NCBI GenBank assembly: GCA_965261255.1
Contig: CBDHCQ010000004.1
Span: 2,790,001 to 2,854,000, forward strand
Direction of reading: 5' to 3'
DNA: 64,000 nt
Source: Bin80 sp965261255
Lineage (GTDB): Bacteria > Bacteroidota > Rhodothermia > Rhodothermales > Bin80
Shown here: positions 1 through 7,931 of the stretch, one piece after another
Layout of the letters: every line of letters begins with the position of its first letter
Numbering within the stretch: the first letter of the stretch is position 1
Notes under the pieces: generated by a model
The model's database searches: none
What the model saw: only the letters and a program-made list of their open reading frames with translations
Told to the model about the DNA's origin: nothing
Translations under genes and position numbers: made by a program

Positions 1-27
1 CGAGTGTGGGCCTAAACGGAGTGGACC

Positions 28-714
28 ATGACAAAAACCATCGCACTGGCCTGTGTTTTGATCAGCCTCACTGCTGCCGCATGCACAAGTTCTCAAACCG
101 CCCTGAATGACTCCTCGCACGCTGAGCATACAGGTATCATTGATCTCCCCACGTTGATAAACTCCCCGGCTGGCCCCTTGCAGCATGCCGCTTACAACGG
201 AGCCGATAACAAACAAGTGTTCGTGTCCTTCCTGGTAGACAAAACAGGGCAGATTGTGAATCCCATCTCAGTGCAGTTCACCGATGAAGTTCTGACACAA
301 AAAGCTGTCAGAACCCTTGAGCACATGCGCTTTGAGCCCGGTCGCATCGGAGCGCAGCCAGTCAGTGTCGAGATGACTATGCCTGTCTCATTCCGTGGAC
401 AGAACAATGCTCCAGACCTATATGACTTCCTGGATCAAGTCCCAATCCTGCTCGGCAGCATGGAATCGCTAATAAAGGAAGTTCAGTATCCCGAACGGGC
501 GCGCCGGGCAAATCTAGAAGGACGCGTCACCGTAGCCTTCATTGTTGACGTAAATGGATCTGTCCGTCTCCCCACCGTAACGCAAAGCCTTGGAGCCGGC
601 TGTGACGAAGAGGCGCTGCGGGCCATTCAACTCGCGCGCTTTGCACCAGGTCGATTAAATGGTGTGCCTGTCAACGTAATAACCTCTCTGACCTTCGTAT
701 TTGTGCTGACCTGA
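28..714 (+). CDS. Lipoprotein with two tandem TonB C-terminal-like domains
   Basis: The 228-residue product starts with a lipoprotein-type signal ending at Cys19 (LTAAAC), so it is probably lipid-anchored rather than held by an N-terminal transmembrane helix like classical TonB. Two TonB_C-like modules follow. The first (about residues 45-125) is divergent and carries FEPGRIGAQPV near its end. The second (about 140-228) is closer to consensus, with YPERARRANLEGRVTVAF and FAPGRLNGVPVNV. TonB_C domains contact the TonB box of outer-membrane receptors or act as structural modules. There is no proline-rich periplasm-spanning region, so energy transduction is uncertain. It converges with rpiA. Domain assignment is fairly secure; role is unknown. 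Confidence 0.8.
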   Translation: MTKTIALACVLISLTAAACTSSQTALNDSSHAEHTGIIDLPTLINSPAGPLQHAAYNGADNKQVFVSFLVDKTGQIVNPISVQFTDEVLTQKAVRTLEHMRFEPGRIGAQPVSVEMTMPVSFRGQNNAPDLYDFLDQVPILLGSMESLIKEVQYPERARRANLEGRVTVAFIVDVNGSVRLPTVTQSLGAGCDEEALRAIQLARFAPGRLNGVPVNVITSLTFVFVLT

Positions 715-720
715 TTATTC

Positions 721-762
721 ATCAGGCCCTGTCCTGATATGACCGAGGGTGATCAACCCTCG
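721..762. terminator. Two hairpins between convergent genes (bidirectional terminator candidate)
   Basis: Between the ends of the TonB-domain lipoprotein gene and rpiA lie two inverted repeats. One has arms ATCAGG/CCTGAT (721-738). The other has arms CGAGGGT/ACCCTCG around a five-base loop (744-762). Neither is followed by a clean T-run, so termination is inferred from position and stem strength only. Confidence 0.4.
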
Positions 763-774
763 AAACACTACCCG

Positions 775-1470
775 TCATGGTTTACGGACCAGAACTTCTG
801 CACCAGTCTCAGTACCAACAATAACTTCAGTGGCCAATCCGACAAAAAGCCCGTGATCCAGCACACCGGGCATTTCCAGCAATGTGCGGCTTAGTGCAGC
901 TGGATCACTGATCGGACCAAATTGCGCGTCAATCACCCAAAAACCCTGATCGGACACTACTGGACCATCCTTCCGAAGCCCCAGCCGCAACGCTGCAACC
1001 GCACCCATTGCTTGAAGCGCGCGCAGTACAACCGGCGCAGCCATGGGAATCACCTCAATGGGCACCGGCATCTTTGTGCCCAACTGCTTTACCAGTTTAG
1101 AAGGATCTACGAGCACGATAAATCTATCCGCCTGGCTGGCGACGAGCTTCTCGCGTGTATGTGCTGCCCCCCTACCCTTGATCAAGTCAAGCACCGGACT
1201 GACTTCGTCGGCCCCGTCAACCGCAATATCCAGTCTGCCCTCTACATCATCGAAAGTACAGATTGGAACTCCTTGCTTACGTGCTTCAAGCTCAGCCGAA
1301 CTGGAAGTTGGTATTCCCCTGATCAACAAGCCTTCTTCCCGAACTCTGCACCCAAGAGCCGCTATTGCAAACGCTGTAGTGGAACCAGTGCCAAGGCCGA
1401 CTGTCATACCGGACTCAACGCATCGTGCTGCCTTCTCGCCTGCCTGTTTTTTGGCGAGGTCCTGGCTCAT
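775..1470 (-). CDS. rpiA: Ribose-5-phosphate isomerase A
   Basis: Interconverts ribose 5-phosphate and ribulose 5-phosphate in the non-oxidative pentose phosphate pathway (cytoplasm). About 231 residues, normal for the family. Visible motifs: the phosphate-binding GLGTGST near the N-terminus, VDGADE with the two substrate-contacting aspartates, and the lysine/glutamate loop KGRGAAHTREK, whose terminal Glu matches the catalytic base. The loop is atypical: the usual KGGGAA(L)TREK has Gly and Leu where this has Arg and His. The ATG at 1470 overlaps the stop of the upstream permease gene as TGATG, so I prefer it over the GTG three bases upstream. It is the last gene of a three-gene leftward operon. 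rpe, another pentose-phosphate gene, lies near 60 kb. Confidence 0.92.
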   Translation of the reverse strand: MSQDLAKKQAGEKAARCVESGMTVGLGTGSTTAFAIAALGCRVREEGLLIRGIPTSSSAELEARKQGVPICTFDDVEGRLDIAVDGADEVSPVLDLIKGRGAAHTREKLVASQADRFIVLVDPSKLVKQLGTKMPVPIEVIPMAAPVVLRALQAMGAVAALRLGLRKDGPVVSDQGFWVIDAQFGPISDPAALSRTLLEMPGVLDHGLFVGLATEVIVGTETGAEVLVRKP

Positions 1471-2693
1471 CACTCGTGCCTTAAAGATTCAATCGGATCC
1501 AAGCCCGCCGCCTTATAAGCCGGATACACTCCAAAAACTAGCGCAATCAAGGTAACGCCAATTACAGCACCAATCGCCCAGGCCCACGGGAAAACGAACG
1601 AAGCGTCAAACACCCATCCAAGAATGTTGCCACCCAAAACTCCAATAAGGATACCCACAATACCACCAATTTGACATAAAAAGATCGCCTCGTACAAAAA
1701 TTGACTCAACACATCCCGTCGGCTAGCGCCTACAGCCTTTCTTACACCAATCTCGCGTGTACGCTCAGCAACTGATACAAGCATGATATTCATGACTCCT
1801 ATACCGGCAGCCAGGAGCGTAATCAGACCAACGGCTGCTCCTCCCGCCTTGACCTGACCCGTAAAATTGGTGATCCCCCCAACAAAAGATTCCGTACTTT
1901 CTATTTCAAAATTATTCTCCTCGCCAGGCTGCACATTGCGGATTACCCGAAAAATACCTATGGCTTCCTCAATCGCCTCGTCTATCGTCTCCATTGACGA
2001 AGTCTGCACTTTGGTCTCTATATCCCGCCATGCAGCGCTATAGCTATCAATCACACGCGTAATGGGAGCCAGTGCCAGACGATCCATGCTGTTCCCAAAT
2101 ACTGCGCCTTTCTTGGCTAGTATACCGATCACCTGGTAGCGTCTACCGTCAACGATAATTTCTTTTCCGATCGAATTGATGTTTGGGAACAGCTCATCAT
2201 CAAGCTCATGTCCGATGACAACAACATTTCGTCTTAACTGCACGTCCAATGCAGTGATATTGCGTCCGCGAGCAAGATCAAATCCGTTCGTACCGACCCA
2301 ATACTCATTAACGCCTAAATGTATGACTACGGGATCGGTTTTCTGGTCTCCGTACCGGGCTTCGTTTGAATCTCCACGATACAAAGTTGGGCTCACCGCT
2401 GACGGCAACTGAGCACGCTCCGCGTACTGGCGCACTTCATCATAGGTGATATTTGGCCGTGCACGATACCGTGAACCGGAACTGGTAAATCCACCGGATT
2501 TGTAAATGGTGAACGTGGTTGCGCCAAAGGATTCGATGGTGGAAACCACCTTAGTCTCTATGACCTGAACCGCAGTCACAGCTACAATAATGGCGAACAC
2601 GCCAATTACAATGCCCAAGAGTGTAAGCATCGAGCGCAGCTTATGGCTACGTAGAATTCCCCAAGCCAGTCTTACAAATTCCAGGTTAAACAT
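1470..2693 (-). CDS. MacB/FtsX-type ABC transporter permease (second of pair)
   Basis: Inner-membrane permease of the MacB type, which with a separate ATPase drives mechanotransmission or lipoprotein/substrate export. An N-terminal transmembrane helix (SMLTLLGIVIGVFAIIVA) is followed by a periplasmic MacB_PCD domain of about 220 residues. A C-terminal FtsX domain has three helices and the cytoplasmic signature REIGVRKAVGASRRDVL. The chosen ATG at 2693 follows the upstream stop by one base; an in-frame start at 2717 would overlap it. It is paralogous to the next gene upstream, suggesting tandem duplication and a heterodimeric permease. No ATPase gene is adjacent. The stop overlaps the rpiA start. 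Confidence 0.85.
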   Translation of the reverse strand: MFNLEFVRLAWGILRSHKLRSMLTLLGIVIGVFAIIVAVTAVQVIETKVVSTIESFGATTFTIYKSGGFTSSGSRYRARPNITYDEVRQYAERAQLPSAVSPTLYRGDSNEARYGDQKTDPVVIHLGVNEYWVGTNGFDLARGRNITALDVQLRRNVVVIGHELDDELFPNINSIGKEIIVDGRRYQVIGILAKKGAVFGNSMDRLALAPITRVIDSYSAAWRDIETKVQTSSMETIDEAIEEAIGIFRVIRNVQPGEENNFEIESTESFVGGITNFTGQVKAGGAAVGLITLLAAGIGVMNIMLVSVAERTREIGVRKAVGASRRDVLSQFLYEAIFLCQIGGIVGILIGVLGGNILGWVFDASFVFPWAWAIGAVIGVTLIALVFGVYPAYKAAGLDPIESLRHE

Positions 2694-2694
2694 G

Positions 2695-3951
2695 TCAGCC
2701 GTAACGTAATGCGTCAATTGGATTCAGGCGAGCCGCATTCCAGGCAGGTACTACACCGAAGGATATACCTACAAGCACACAAATTCCGAACGCTAAAAGA
2801 ATCGTACCTGAGGCCAGAACTGCCGGTATAATTTGGTTTATGATAGCTGTTATCCCGAGAGATAACACCACGCCGACAGCCCCGGCAGCAATACAAACCA
2901 AAACTGCCTCAATCAGAAACTGTGCCAGCACAGCACGTCTACTAGCCCCTACTGCCTTTCGAATACCAATCTCTTTGGTGCGCTCCTTCACCGTTACGAA
3001 CATAATATTCATAACCCCGATTCCTCCAACTACCAGCGCAAGCCCCGTAAGGAAGATGCCGATTCCGTAGACCACCGCCTTTATCGTTGCCAATTGCTCA
3101 CGGAATGCTTCTGTCTTGTTGATTTCAAAATTATTCTCTTCCAATGCATCAAGTCCCCTAGCAGCGCGCACAATGCCCGTCAATTCCTCTTCAAGTAAGG
3201 GGACGGCCTCCCCAGACCCCGCATTAACCTTGATTGTTACGCTCCTGTAACGCCCAAAATGACGCTCAAAAGTTGTAAGTGGAATCTGTGCCTGCTCATC
3301 AAACGAGAACATGCCAAAAAACTTGCCCTGTTTCTCCAAAACCCCGATCACCTCGAATCGCTTGCCGCCTATACGGATCGTTTTTCCCACCGCCCGTTCG
3401 CTCGGGAAAAGAGACTCACGCACAGCATCACCAATCACCACTACGTTACGGCCAACCAGATTGTCCAGGTCATTGTACCAGCGCCCTTCCACAAGGTCTA
3501 CATTATCTACCTTCGCTATTTCGGGGGTTGATCCCTGGATGTACACGCCGTACATGGCGCGGTCGAGATAACGAATTGGTCGACTCGTATCAACCAGTGG
3601 AGCTACTGCAACAGCATACTGTGAACGCGCGCGAATATGTTCTGCCAAGTCGGAACGAAGATCCGGCCGAGACCATTGCCGTCGTCGTTCTTCACCTTCA
3701 ATAAACCAGTCCGTCTTTTCAACATAAATTGCGTTGGTACCCAGCAGGGCTAGCGAACGATTCATCTCCCCTTCCAGGCCACTGATGACCGTGAACATCG
3801 CGGTCACGGTCACAATCCCGATGATAATACCGAGCATTGTCAACCCACTGCGCAGACGATTTGAGATGAGGGAACGCAGAGCGATATTCAATCCCTCCCA
3901 GATTTCGATGAAAAAATGAATCAAAACGTAAACCGTGTATTGCCGGGACAC
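2695..3951 (-). CDS. MacB/FtsX-type ABC transporter permease (first of pair)
   Basis: 418-residue paralogue of the downstream gene with the same architecture: transmembrane helix 1 (SGLTMLGIIIGIVTVTAMFT), a MacB-like periplasmic core, and three C-terminal helices with KEIGIRKAVGASRRAVLAQF. The conserved C-terminal tail (NPIDALRYG here, DPIESLRHE in the partner) is typical of MacB permeases. It starts the leftward operon that also contains the second permease and rpiA. It is divergent from the DUF5989 gene, so the 165-base gap probably holds both promoters. The substrate cannot be told from sequence. The absence of an adjacent ATP-binding subunit is notable. Confidence 0.85.
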   Translation of the reverse strand: MSRQYTVYVLIHFFIEIWEGLNIALRSLISNRLRSGLTMLGIIIGIVTVTAMFTVISGLEGEMNRSLALLGTNAIYVEKTDWFIEGEERRRQWSRPDLRSDLAEHIRARSQYAVAVAPLVDTSRPIRYLDRAMYGVYIQGSTPEIAKVDNVDLVEGRWYNDLDNLVGRNVVVIGDAVRESLFPSERAVGKTIRIGGKRFEVIGVLEKQGKFFGMFSFDEQAQIPLTTFERHFGRYRSVTIKVNAGSGEAVPLLEEELTGIVRAARGLDALEENNFEINKTEAFREQLATIKAVVYGIGIFLTGLALVVGGIGVMNIMFVTVKERTKEIGIRKAVGASRRAVLAQFLIEAVLVCIAAGAVGVVLSLGITAIINQIIPAVLASGTILLAFGICVLVGISFGVVPAWNAARLNPIDALRYG

Positions 3952-4116
3952 TTTTTAGTCTGTACGCAAACACAATAAGCGTGTTGCACCGCCTACCAAC
4001 AAAAGAACATTGTACTTGTTTGTCCCGCCCCTGCCTGCGTAATATTGGACATTTAATTCCGTTACCGCGTAGAACGCGCGGAGGTCTGCATCAGCTCACG
4101 CATCAGCTCGTTCGGT

Positions 4117-4278
4117 ATGAAGAATAAGATTCACATTATCGCTGAGTTTATGCGGTTCTTGCGGGTACGCAAGAAATATTGGCTGATGCCCATTGTGGGC
4201 CTCCTCTTGCTGCTGAGTCTACTCATCGTCTTGACTCAAGGGTCAGCATTGGCACCGTTTATTTACTCTCTGTTCTGA
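4117..4278 (+). CDS. DUF5989 family small membrane protein
   Basis: A 53-residue ORF too short for routine length cut-offs. It has a charged N-terminal segment (FMRFLRVRKKYW), one hydrophobic helix (PIVGLLLLLSLLIVLTQG) and the tail GSALAPFIYSLF. This pattern, especially QGSALAPFIY.LF at the C-terminus, matches DUF5989 small proteins, which usually sit beside SxtJ-type membrane proteins and carbamoyltransferases. Neither partner is in this window: upstream is the divergent permease operon and downstream is parA, 69 bases away. No strong ribosome-binding site is visible, which is normal for Bacteroidota. Function unknown; identification rests on motif recall. Confidence 0.8.
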   Translation: MKNKIHIIAEFMRFLRVRKKYWLMPIVGLLLLLSLLIVLTQGSALAPFIYSLF

Positions 4279-4347
4279 TTTGCAACTGCTGCCATCCCCC
4301 ACAACAAATAAACTTTGTGTGCCCCAAACCATACGTGAATTGTAGGC

Positions 4348-5157
4348 ATGGGTCAGATAATAGCGATTGCCAACCAAAAGGGCGGTGTCGGTAAGACTAC
4401 GACTGCCATCAACCTCGCAGCTTCCTTGGCTGTGGAGGAGCGTATGACACTGCTGGTAGACATGGACCCACAGGGTAACGGCACGTCAGGGCTTGGACAC
4501 GATATCAAGAGTAAGGGACCTTCGGTGTATGAGGTCATCATCGGAACGGCAACACCAGATGACGTAGTCACTAGTACAGAAGTGCCAAATCTGGACCTGC
4601 TTCCCGCCAATATTAACCTGGTAGGGGCAGAAGTTGAGCTCATTAGCGTGACAAGACGTGAACGCCTTCTGAAGCATGCACTGAAAGAGATCACAAAGAA
4701 ATATGACTATGTGATCATTGACTGTCCGCCTTCTCTTGGACTCCTGACCGTCAACTCGCTCACTGCAGCCGACAGTGTGATTATTCCCGTGCAAGTAGAA
4801 TACTTTGCGCTTGAAGGACTTGGTTTGCTGCTTAATACCATCAAAATAATTCGCAACGGACTCAACCCTGACCTGCAAATTGCAGGTGTGCTCCTAACAC
4901 TCTACGATCAACGTCTGCGGCTTTCCCGCAGTGTGCGCGACGAAGTGAAGCGTTACTTTGGTGATCGCGTATTTAGGACCATCATACACCGAAACGTTAC
5001 GATCGCAGAAGCTCCCAGCTTCGGGAAGCCTGTCGTAATGCATGATGCAACCAGCACCGGAGCCCGTAACTATCGCGCCCTTGCTAGAGAAATCCTCCAA
5101 CTTGCCACTTTTTCCAGCACTGGTGCTCCCCGCTTCACCTCCACATCGAACAGCTGA
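4348..5157 (+). CDS. parA: Chromosome-partitioning ATPase ParA (Soj)
   Basis: Cytoplasmic deviant-Walker ATPase that binds the nucleoid and moves ParB-parS complexes during chromosome segregation. The 269-residue protein shows the deviant Walker A KGGVGKTT (residues 11-18), Walker A' VDMDPQGN, and Walker B IIDCPPSLG around residues 124-132. It lacks the N-terminal DNA-binding extension of plasmid ParA proteins, so it is the chromosomal Soj type. parB follows after 57 bases and DUF5683 after that, an order common in Bacteroidota. Start ATG at 4348 gives the canonical MGQIIAIANQKGG start. Confidence 0.96.
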   Translation: MGQIIAIANQKGGVGKTTTAINLAASLAVEERMTLLVDMDPQGNGTSGLGHDIKSKGPSVYEVIIGTATPDDVVTSTEVPNLDLLPANINLVGAEVELISVTRRERLLKHALKEITKKYDYVIIDCPPSLGLLTVNSLTAADSVIIPVQVEYFALEGLGLLLNTIKIIRNGLNPDLQIAGVLLTLYDQRLRLSRSVRDEVKRYFGDRVFRTIIHRNVTIAEAPSFGKPVVMHDATSTGARNYRALAREILQLATFSSTGAPRFTSTSNS

Positions 5158-5214
5158 TCCAGCTAATGGTACATTGCGGGGAAGTATCGCAAAAATTCCT
5201 ACTCCCACGTACAC

Positions 5215-6102
5215 ATGTCAGAAAGAAAGACTGCACTGGGACGTGGATTAGGTGCGCTGCTTGACCATGATGGTCTCCTCCGTTCCAAGGAGGATGCTCA
5301 CACATTAGTCAGTGGCACATTCGCTTTACCGCTGAGTGCGATCAAGCCTAATCCGTTCCAGCCCCGACAGGATTTTAAACCTGAATCACTTGATTCGCTT
5401 GCTCAGTCCATCAGGCAACTGGGGGTAATCCAGCCAATCACCGTCCGTGCCATAAAAGATGAAGAATTTGAACTTATCAGCGGCGAGCGACGTCTGCGAG
5501 CTGCCAAACTCGCAGGGATAGAGAAAATTCCGGCCTACATCCGGCCAGCAAAAGGCGAGCAAATGCTCGAAATGGCTCTGGTTGAAAATGTTCAACGGGA
5601 AGAGCTCAACCCGATTGATGTTGCCCTCGGCTATCAGCGACTCATCAACGAATATGAATTGACACAGGAAGATGTCGCCCGCAGGGTTGGCAAACAACGC
5701 TCAACCATTGCAAATTTCTTACGCCTCCTGCATCTTCCACCTAATATCCAACTCGGACTTCGGGATAACGCCCTCACACCCGGCCACGCCCGCGCTTTGC
5801 TTGCCCTTCGAAACGAAAAAACTCAACAAAAACTTTTTAAGGAGATACAGCGCCAGGACCTCAGTGTACGTGAGGTAGAACGACGTGTAAAGCTCCAGCA
5901 AAAACAGACGCGCAAACCAAAAACAACACGTATCCTCCGAAACCCTCATGTAGTTGATGTCGAGAACGAGCTGCGCAAATACCTAGGGACAAAAGTGCGT
6001 GTAAAAGAATCAACTAAGGATCGAGGCCAAATCGAAATCCACTACTACTCGAAAGAAGATTTTGCGCGAGTGCTCGAATTACTCACCGGCGCGATCCAGT
6101 AG
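5215..6102 (+). CDS. parB: Chromosome-partitioning protein ParB (Spo0J)
   Basis: CTP-dependent DNA clamp that loads at parS sites, spreads, and stimulates ParA. The 295-residue protein has the ParB N-terminal CTPase domain (about residues 35-125) with NPFQPR, the GERRLRAAKLAG box and ENVQREELNP. A helix-turn-helix follows near 135-160 (TQEDVARRVGKQRSTIANFL), with a basic linker and a C-terminal dimerisation segment. Its N-terminus (SERKTALGRGLGALL) is the typical ParA-activating peptide. Its stop is one base before the start of the DUF5683 gene, consistent with co-transcription. Confidence 0.96.
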   Translation: MSERKTALGRGLGALLDHDGLLRSKEDAHTLVSGTFALPLSAIKPNPFQPRQDFKPESLDSLAQSIRQLGVIQPITVRAIKDEEFELISGERRLRAAKLAGIEKIPAYIRPAKGEQMLEMALVENVQREELNPIDVALGYQRLINEYELTQEDVARRVGKQRSTIANFLRLLHLPPNIQLGLRDNALTPGHARALLALRNEKTQQKLFKEIQRQDLSVREVERRVKLQQKQTRKPKTTRILRNPHVVDVENELRKYLGTKVRVKESTKDRGQIEIHYYSKEDFARVLELLTGAIQ

Positions 6103-6103
6103 A

Positions 6104-6724
6104 ATGGTTCAACCCATACTGAAAGCCTCCACACTTGCCGGCCTGTCCCTTCTGCTGGTAATCCCGTCATCTGCACATGGTCAACTGGATACCCTGATGA
6201 CGGATTCATTGTTCGCCCATCCAAATCCAAACACGGCCCTGCGGCGTGCAATAGTACCCGGATGGGGACAGCTGTATAACCGCGAGTACTATAAAGTCCC
6301 CGTTGTTTACGTTGGTATCGCCGCCCTTGTCGGGTCTGCCCTTTTGGTTAACAGGCGATACCGGCTTTACCGACATGCCTATCTCTATACTGCACGCACC
6401 AATCGGGACGGAATACCCGTATTCCCTCACTATGCCAGTGACTATGCCAAGCTTATTCGCGACCTAGGACTAAACCCCGAGTCAAGCCTGATGCCAGAAG
6501 AGATCGCAGCACGTCGCGCCAGACTGGAACCTCAGTTCCGTAATAACCGGGATAACCTGCGACGCAACAGAGACCTGTTGTACTTCGGCACCATCGCATG
6601 GTACGGACTCACCATCCTGGATGCATACGTAAGTGCACATTTGGCAGAGTTTGACGTAGACGAGTCGCTGACTATTCGAGTAGTGGGAGGGCCAGAGCAA
6701 CTCGGACTTGCAATTATCTGGTAA
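6104..6724 (+). CDS. DUF5683 family membrane protein
   Basis: About 206 residues starting at the ATG one base after the parB stop; an in-frame TTG at 6062 would overlap parB and is less likely. A signal-like N-terminus (LSLLLVIPSSAHG) is followed by the DUF5683 hallmark PGWGQLYNREYYKVP and a transmembrane segment (VVYVGIAALVGSALLV). A YRHAYL-type region comes next, with a second hydrophobic segment near GTIAWYGLTILDAYVSAHL. DUF5683 genes commonly follow parB in Bacteroidota. The biochemical role is not known. The family is recognised by the PGWGQ.YN motif and position. Confidence 0.85.
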   Translation: MVQPILKASTLAGLSLLLVIPSSAHGQLDTLMTDSLFAHPNPNTALRRAIVPGWGQLYNREYYKVPVVYVGIAALVGSALLVNRRYRLYRHAYLYTARTNRDGIPVFPHYASDYAKLIRDLGLNPESSLMPEEIAARRARLEPQFRNNRDNLRRNRDLLYFGTIAWYGLTILDAYVSAHLAEFDVDESLTIRVVGGPEQLGLAIIW

Positions 6725-6742
6725 TCTTGACCATTAGGCGGT

Positions 6743-7855
6743 ATGGCACGCATTATTTACGCACTTAGTGGACAGGGACGTGGTCATACCTCTCGGGGCA
6801 TGGCCGTAGCCGAAGGGCTGCGTGGACGCGGGCATCGCGTGAGATTCTGCGGGGGCGGAGCAGCACAGAAGATCTTGCAGGCTCAGGGAGAAAATGTAAT
6901 CCCTGTGCGACAACTGCAAACGGTCCTGCGGAATAATACGATCCAGGCACGGGCGACACTCTTGGCCAATTGGCCGTCAATCCGTAATCTGGATCAAATT
7001 GTACGCAAACTCGCAGATCAAATCAGTGAATGGAAGGCCGATTTGGTCATCACGGATTTTGAGGCATTTTCCTGGCGAGCAGCCAATCTTCTGGATCTCC
7101 CCGTAATTTCGCTCAATCACCAACAAATTGTCACGGAAACCTGCTATGCGCTCCCGACCCGACACAAATATCACGCCAACCTAGCACGTATCGTGATCAA
7201 TATCGTTGCGCCACGCACACCCAACAGACTCTTGCTGTCCTCTTTCTTCTATCCCGAAGTGAAGCGTCCAGACATAACGACCATTGTCCCTCCCATTATT
7301 CGCTCCGAAATCGTCCAGATTGAACCAACCGAAGGAGAGCATATCCTGGTATACTACAACCAGCCAGAGGGAAATCAGGCACTCCTGGAGCACTTGCGTG
7401 CGGACGGTCGTCGTTACATCGTTTATAACTTCCCCAAACCTGAAAACACGTCCAGCTACCCGAACATAACCTTCAAGCCTGCGTGCGTTGAAGAATTCTT
7501 GGAAGATCTAGCCGATTGCAGAGGTGTTTTATGTACGGCCGGATTCACGTTACTCAGTGAATCACTTTATCTGGGGAAGCCGCTAATGGTCGTGCCTAAT
7601 CGTGGTATCTTTGAACAAACATTGAATGCTATCTTTCTCGAACGAGAAGCCTTAGGAAAAGCCGTAATTGGTCGAAATATATCCGCAGACGACCTGACAC
7701 AATTTCATGCGTACATTGATTCCAAGGCGAACATGAACCGTTCATGGAACGTACGCGGCAATAGTGAGGCAATTGACCTGATCGAAGAAGAACTGCATCT
7801 ATCTGCAACTTCCTGGCCCCACCTTCGTCCTGAATCACAGACAGTCGATACTTGA
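6743..7855 (+). CDS. MJ1255/VC2487-type glycosyltransferase
   Basis: Predicted GT-B fold glycosyltransferase, 370 residues. The N-terminus MARIIYALSGQGRGHTSRGM has the Gly-rich acceptor-side loop of MurG/GT28-like enzymes. The C-terminal nucleotide-sugar half carries LCTAGFTLLSESLYLGKPL (about residues 260-278) and a following PNRGIFEQTLNA, typical of the MJ1255/VC2487 family. No signal peptide or transmembrane helix is seen, so it probably acts at the cytoplasmic membrane face. It lies 76 bases upstream of the SPT-like gene on the same strand, so a role in sphingolipid or other glycolipid head-group addition is possible but unproven. Confidence 0.78.
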   Translation: MARIIYALSGQGRGHTSRGMAVAEGLRGRGHRVRFCGGGAAQKILQAQGENVIPVRQLQTVLRNNTIQARATLLANWPSIRNLDQIVRKLADQISEWKADLVITDFEAFSWRAANLLDLPVISLNHQQIVTETCYALPTRHKYHANLARIVINIVAPRTPNRLLLSSFFYPEVKRPDITTIVPPIIRSEIVQIEPTEGEHILVYYNQPEGNQALLEHLRADGRRYIVYNFPKPENTSSYPNITFKPACVEEFLEDLADCRGVLCTAGFTLLSESLYLGKPLMVVPNRGIFEQTLNAIFLEREALGKAVIGRNISADDLTQFHAYIDSKANMNRSWNVRGNSEAIDLIEEELHLSATSWPHLRPESQTVDT

Positions 7856-7931
7856 CATTCATATCTAGACGCCATTGCCATATGCTGAGGTATATTACCC
7901 ATTCCTCGACTAATCCTTATTTCCTCTCCGT

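Noticed and set aside
922..1555. Long plus-strand ORFs opposite rpiA
   Set aside because: They are antisense to a well-supported rpiA gene and show no family features.
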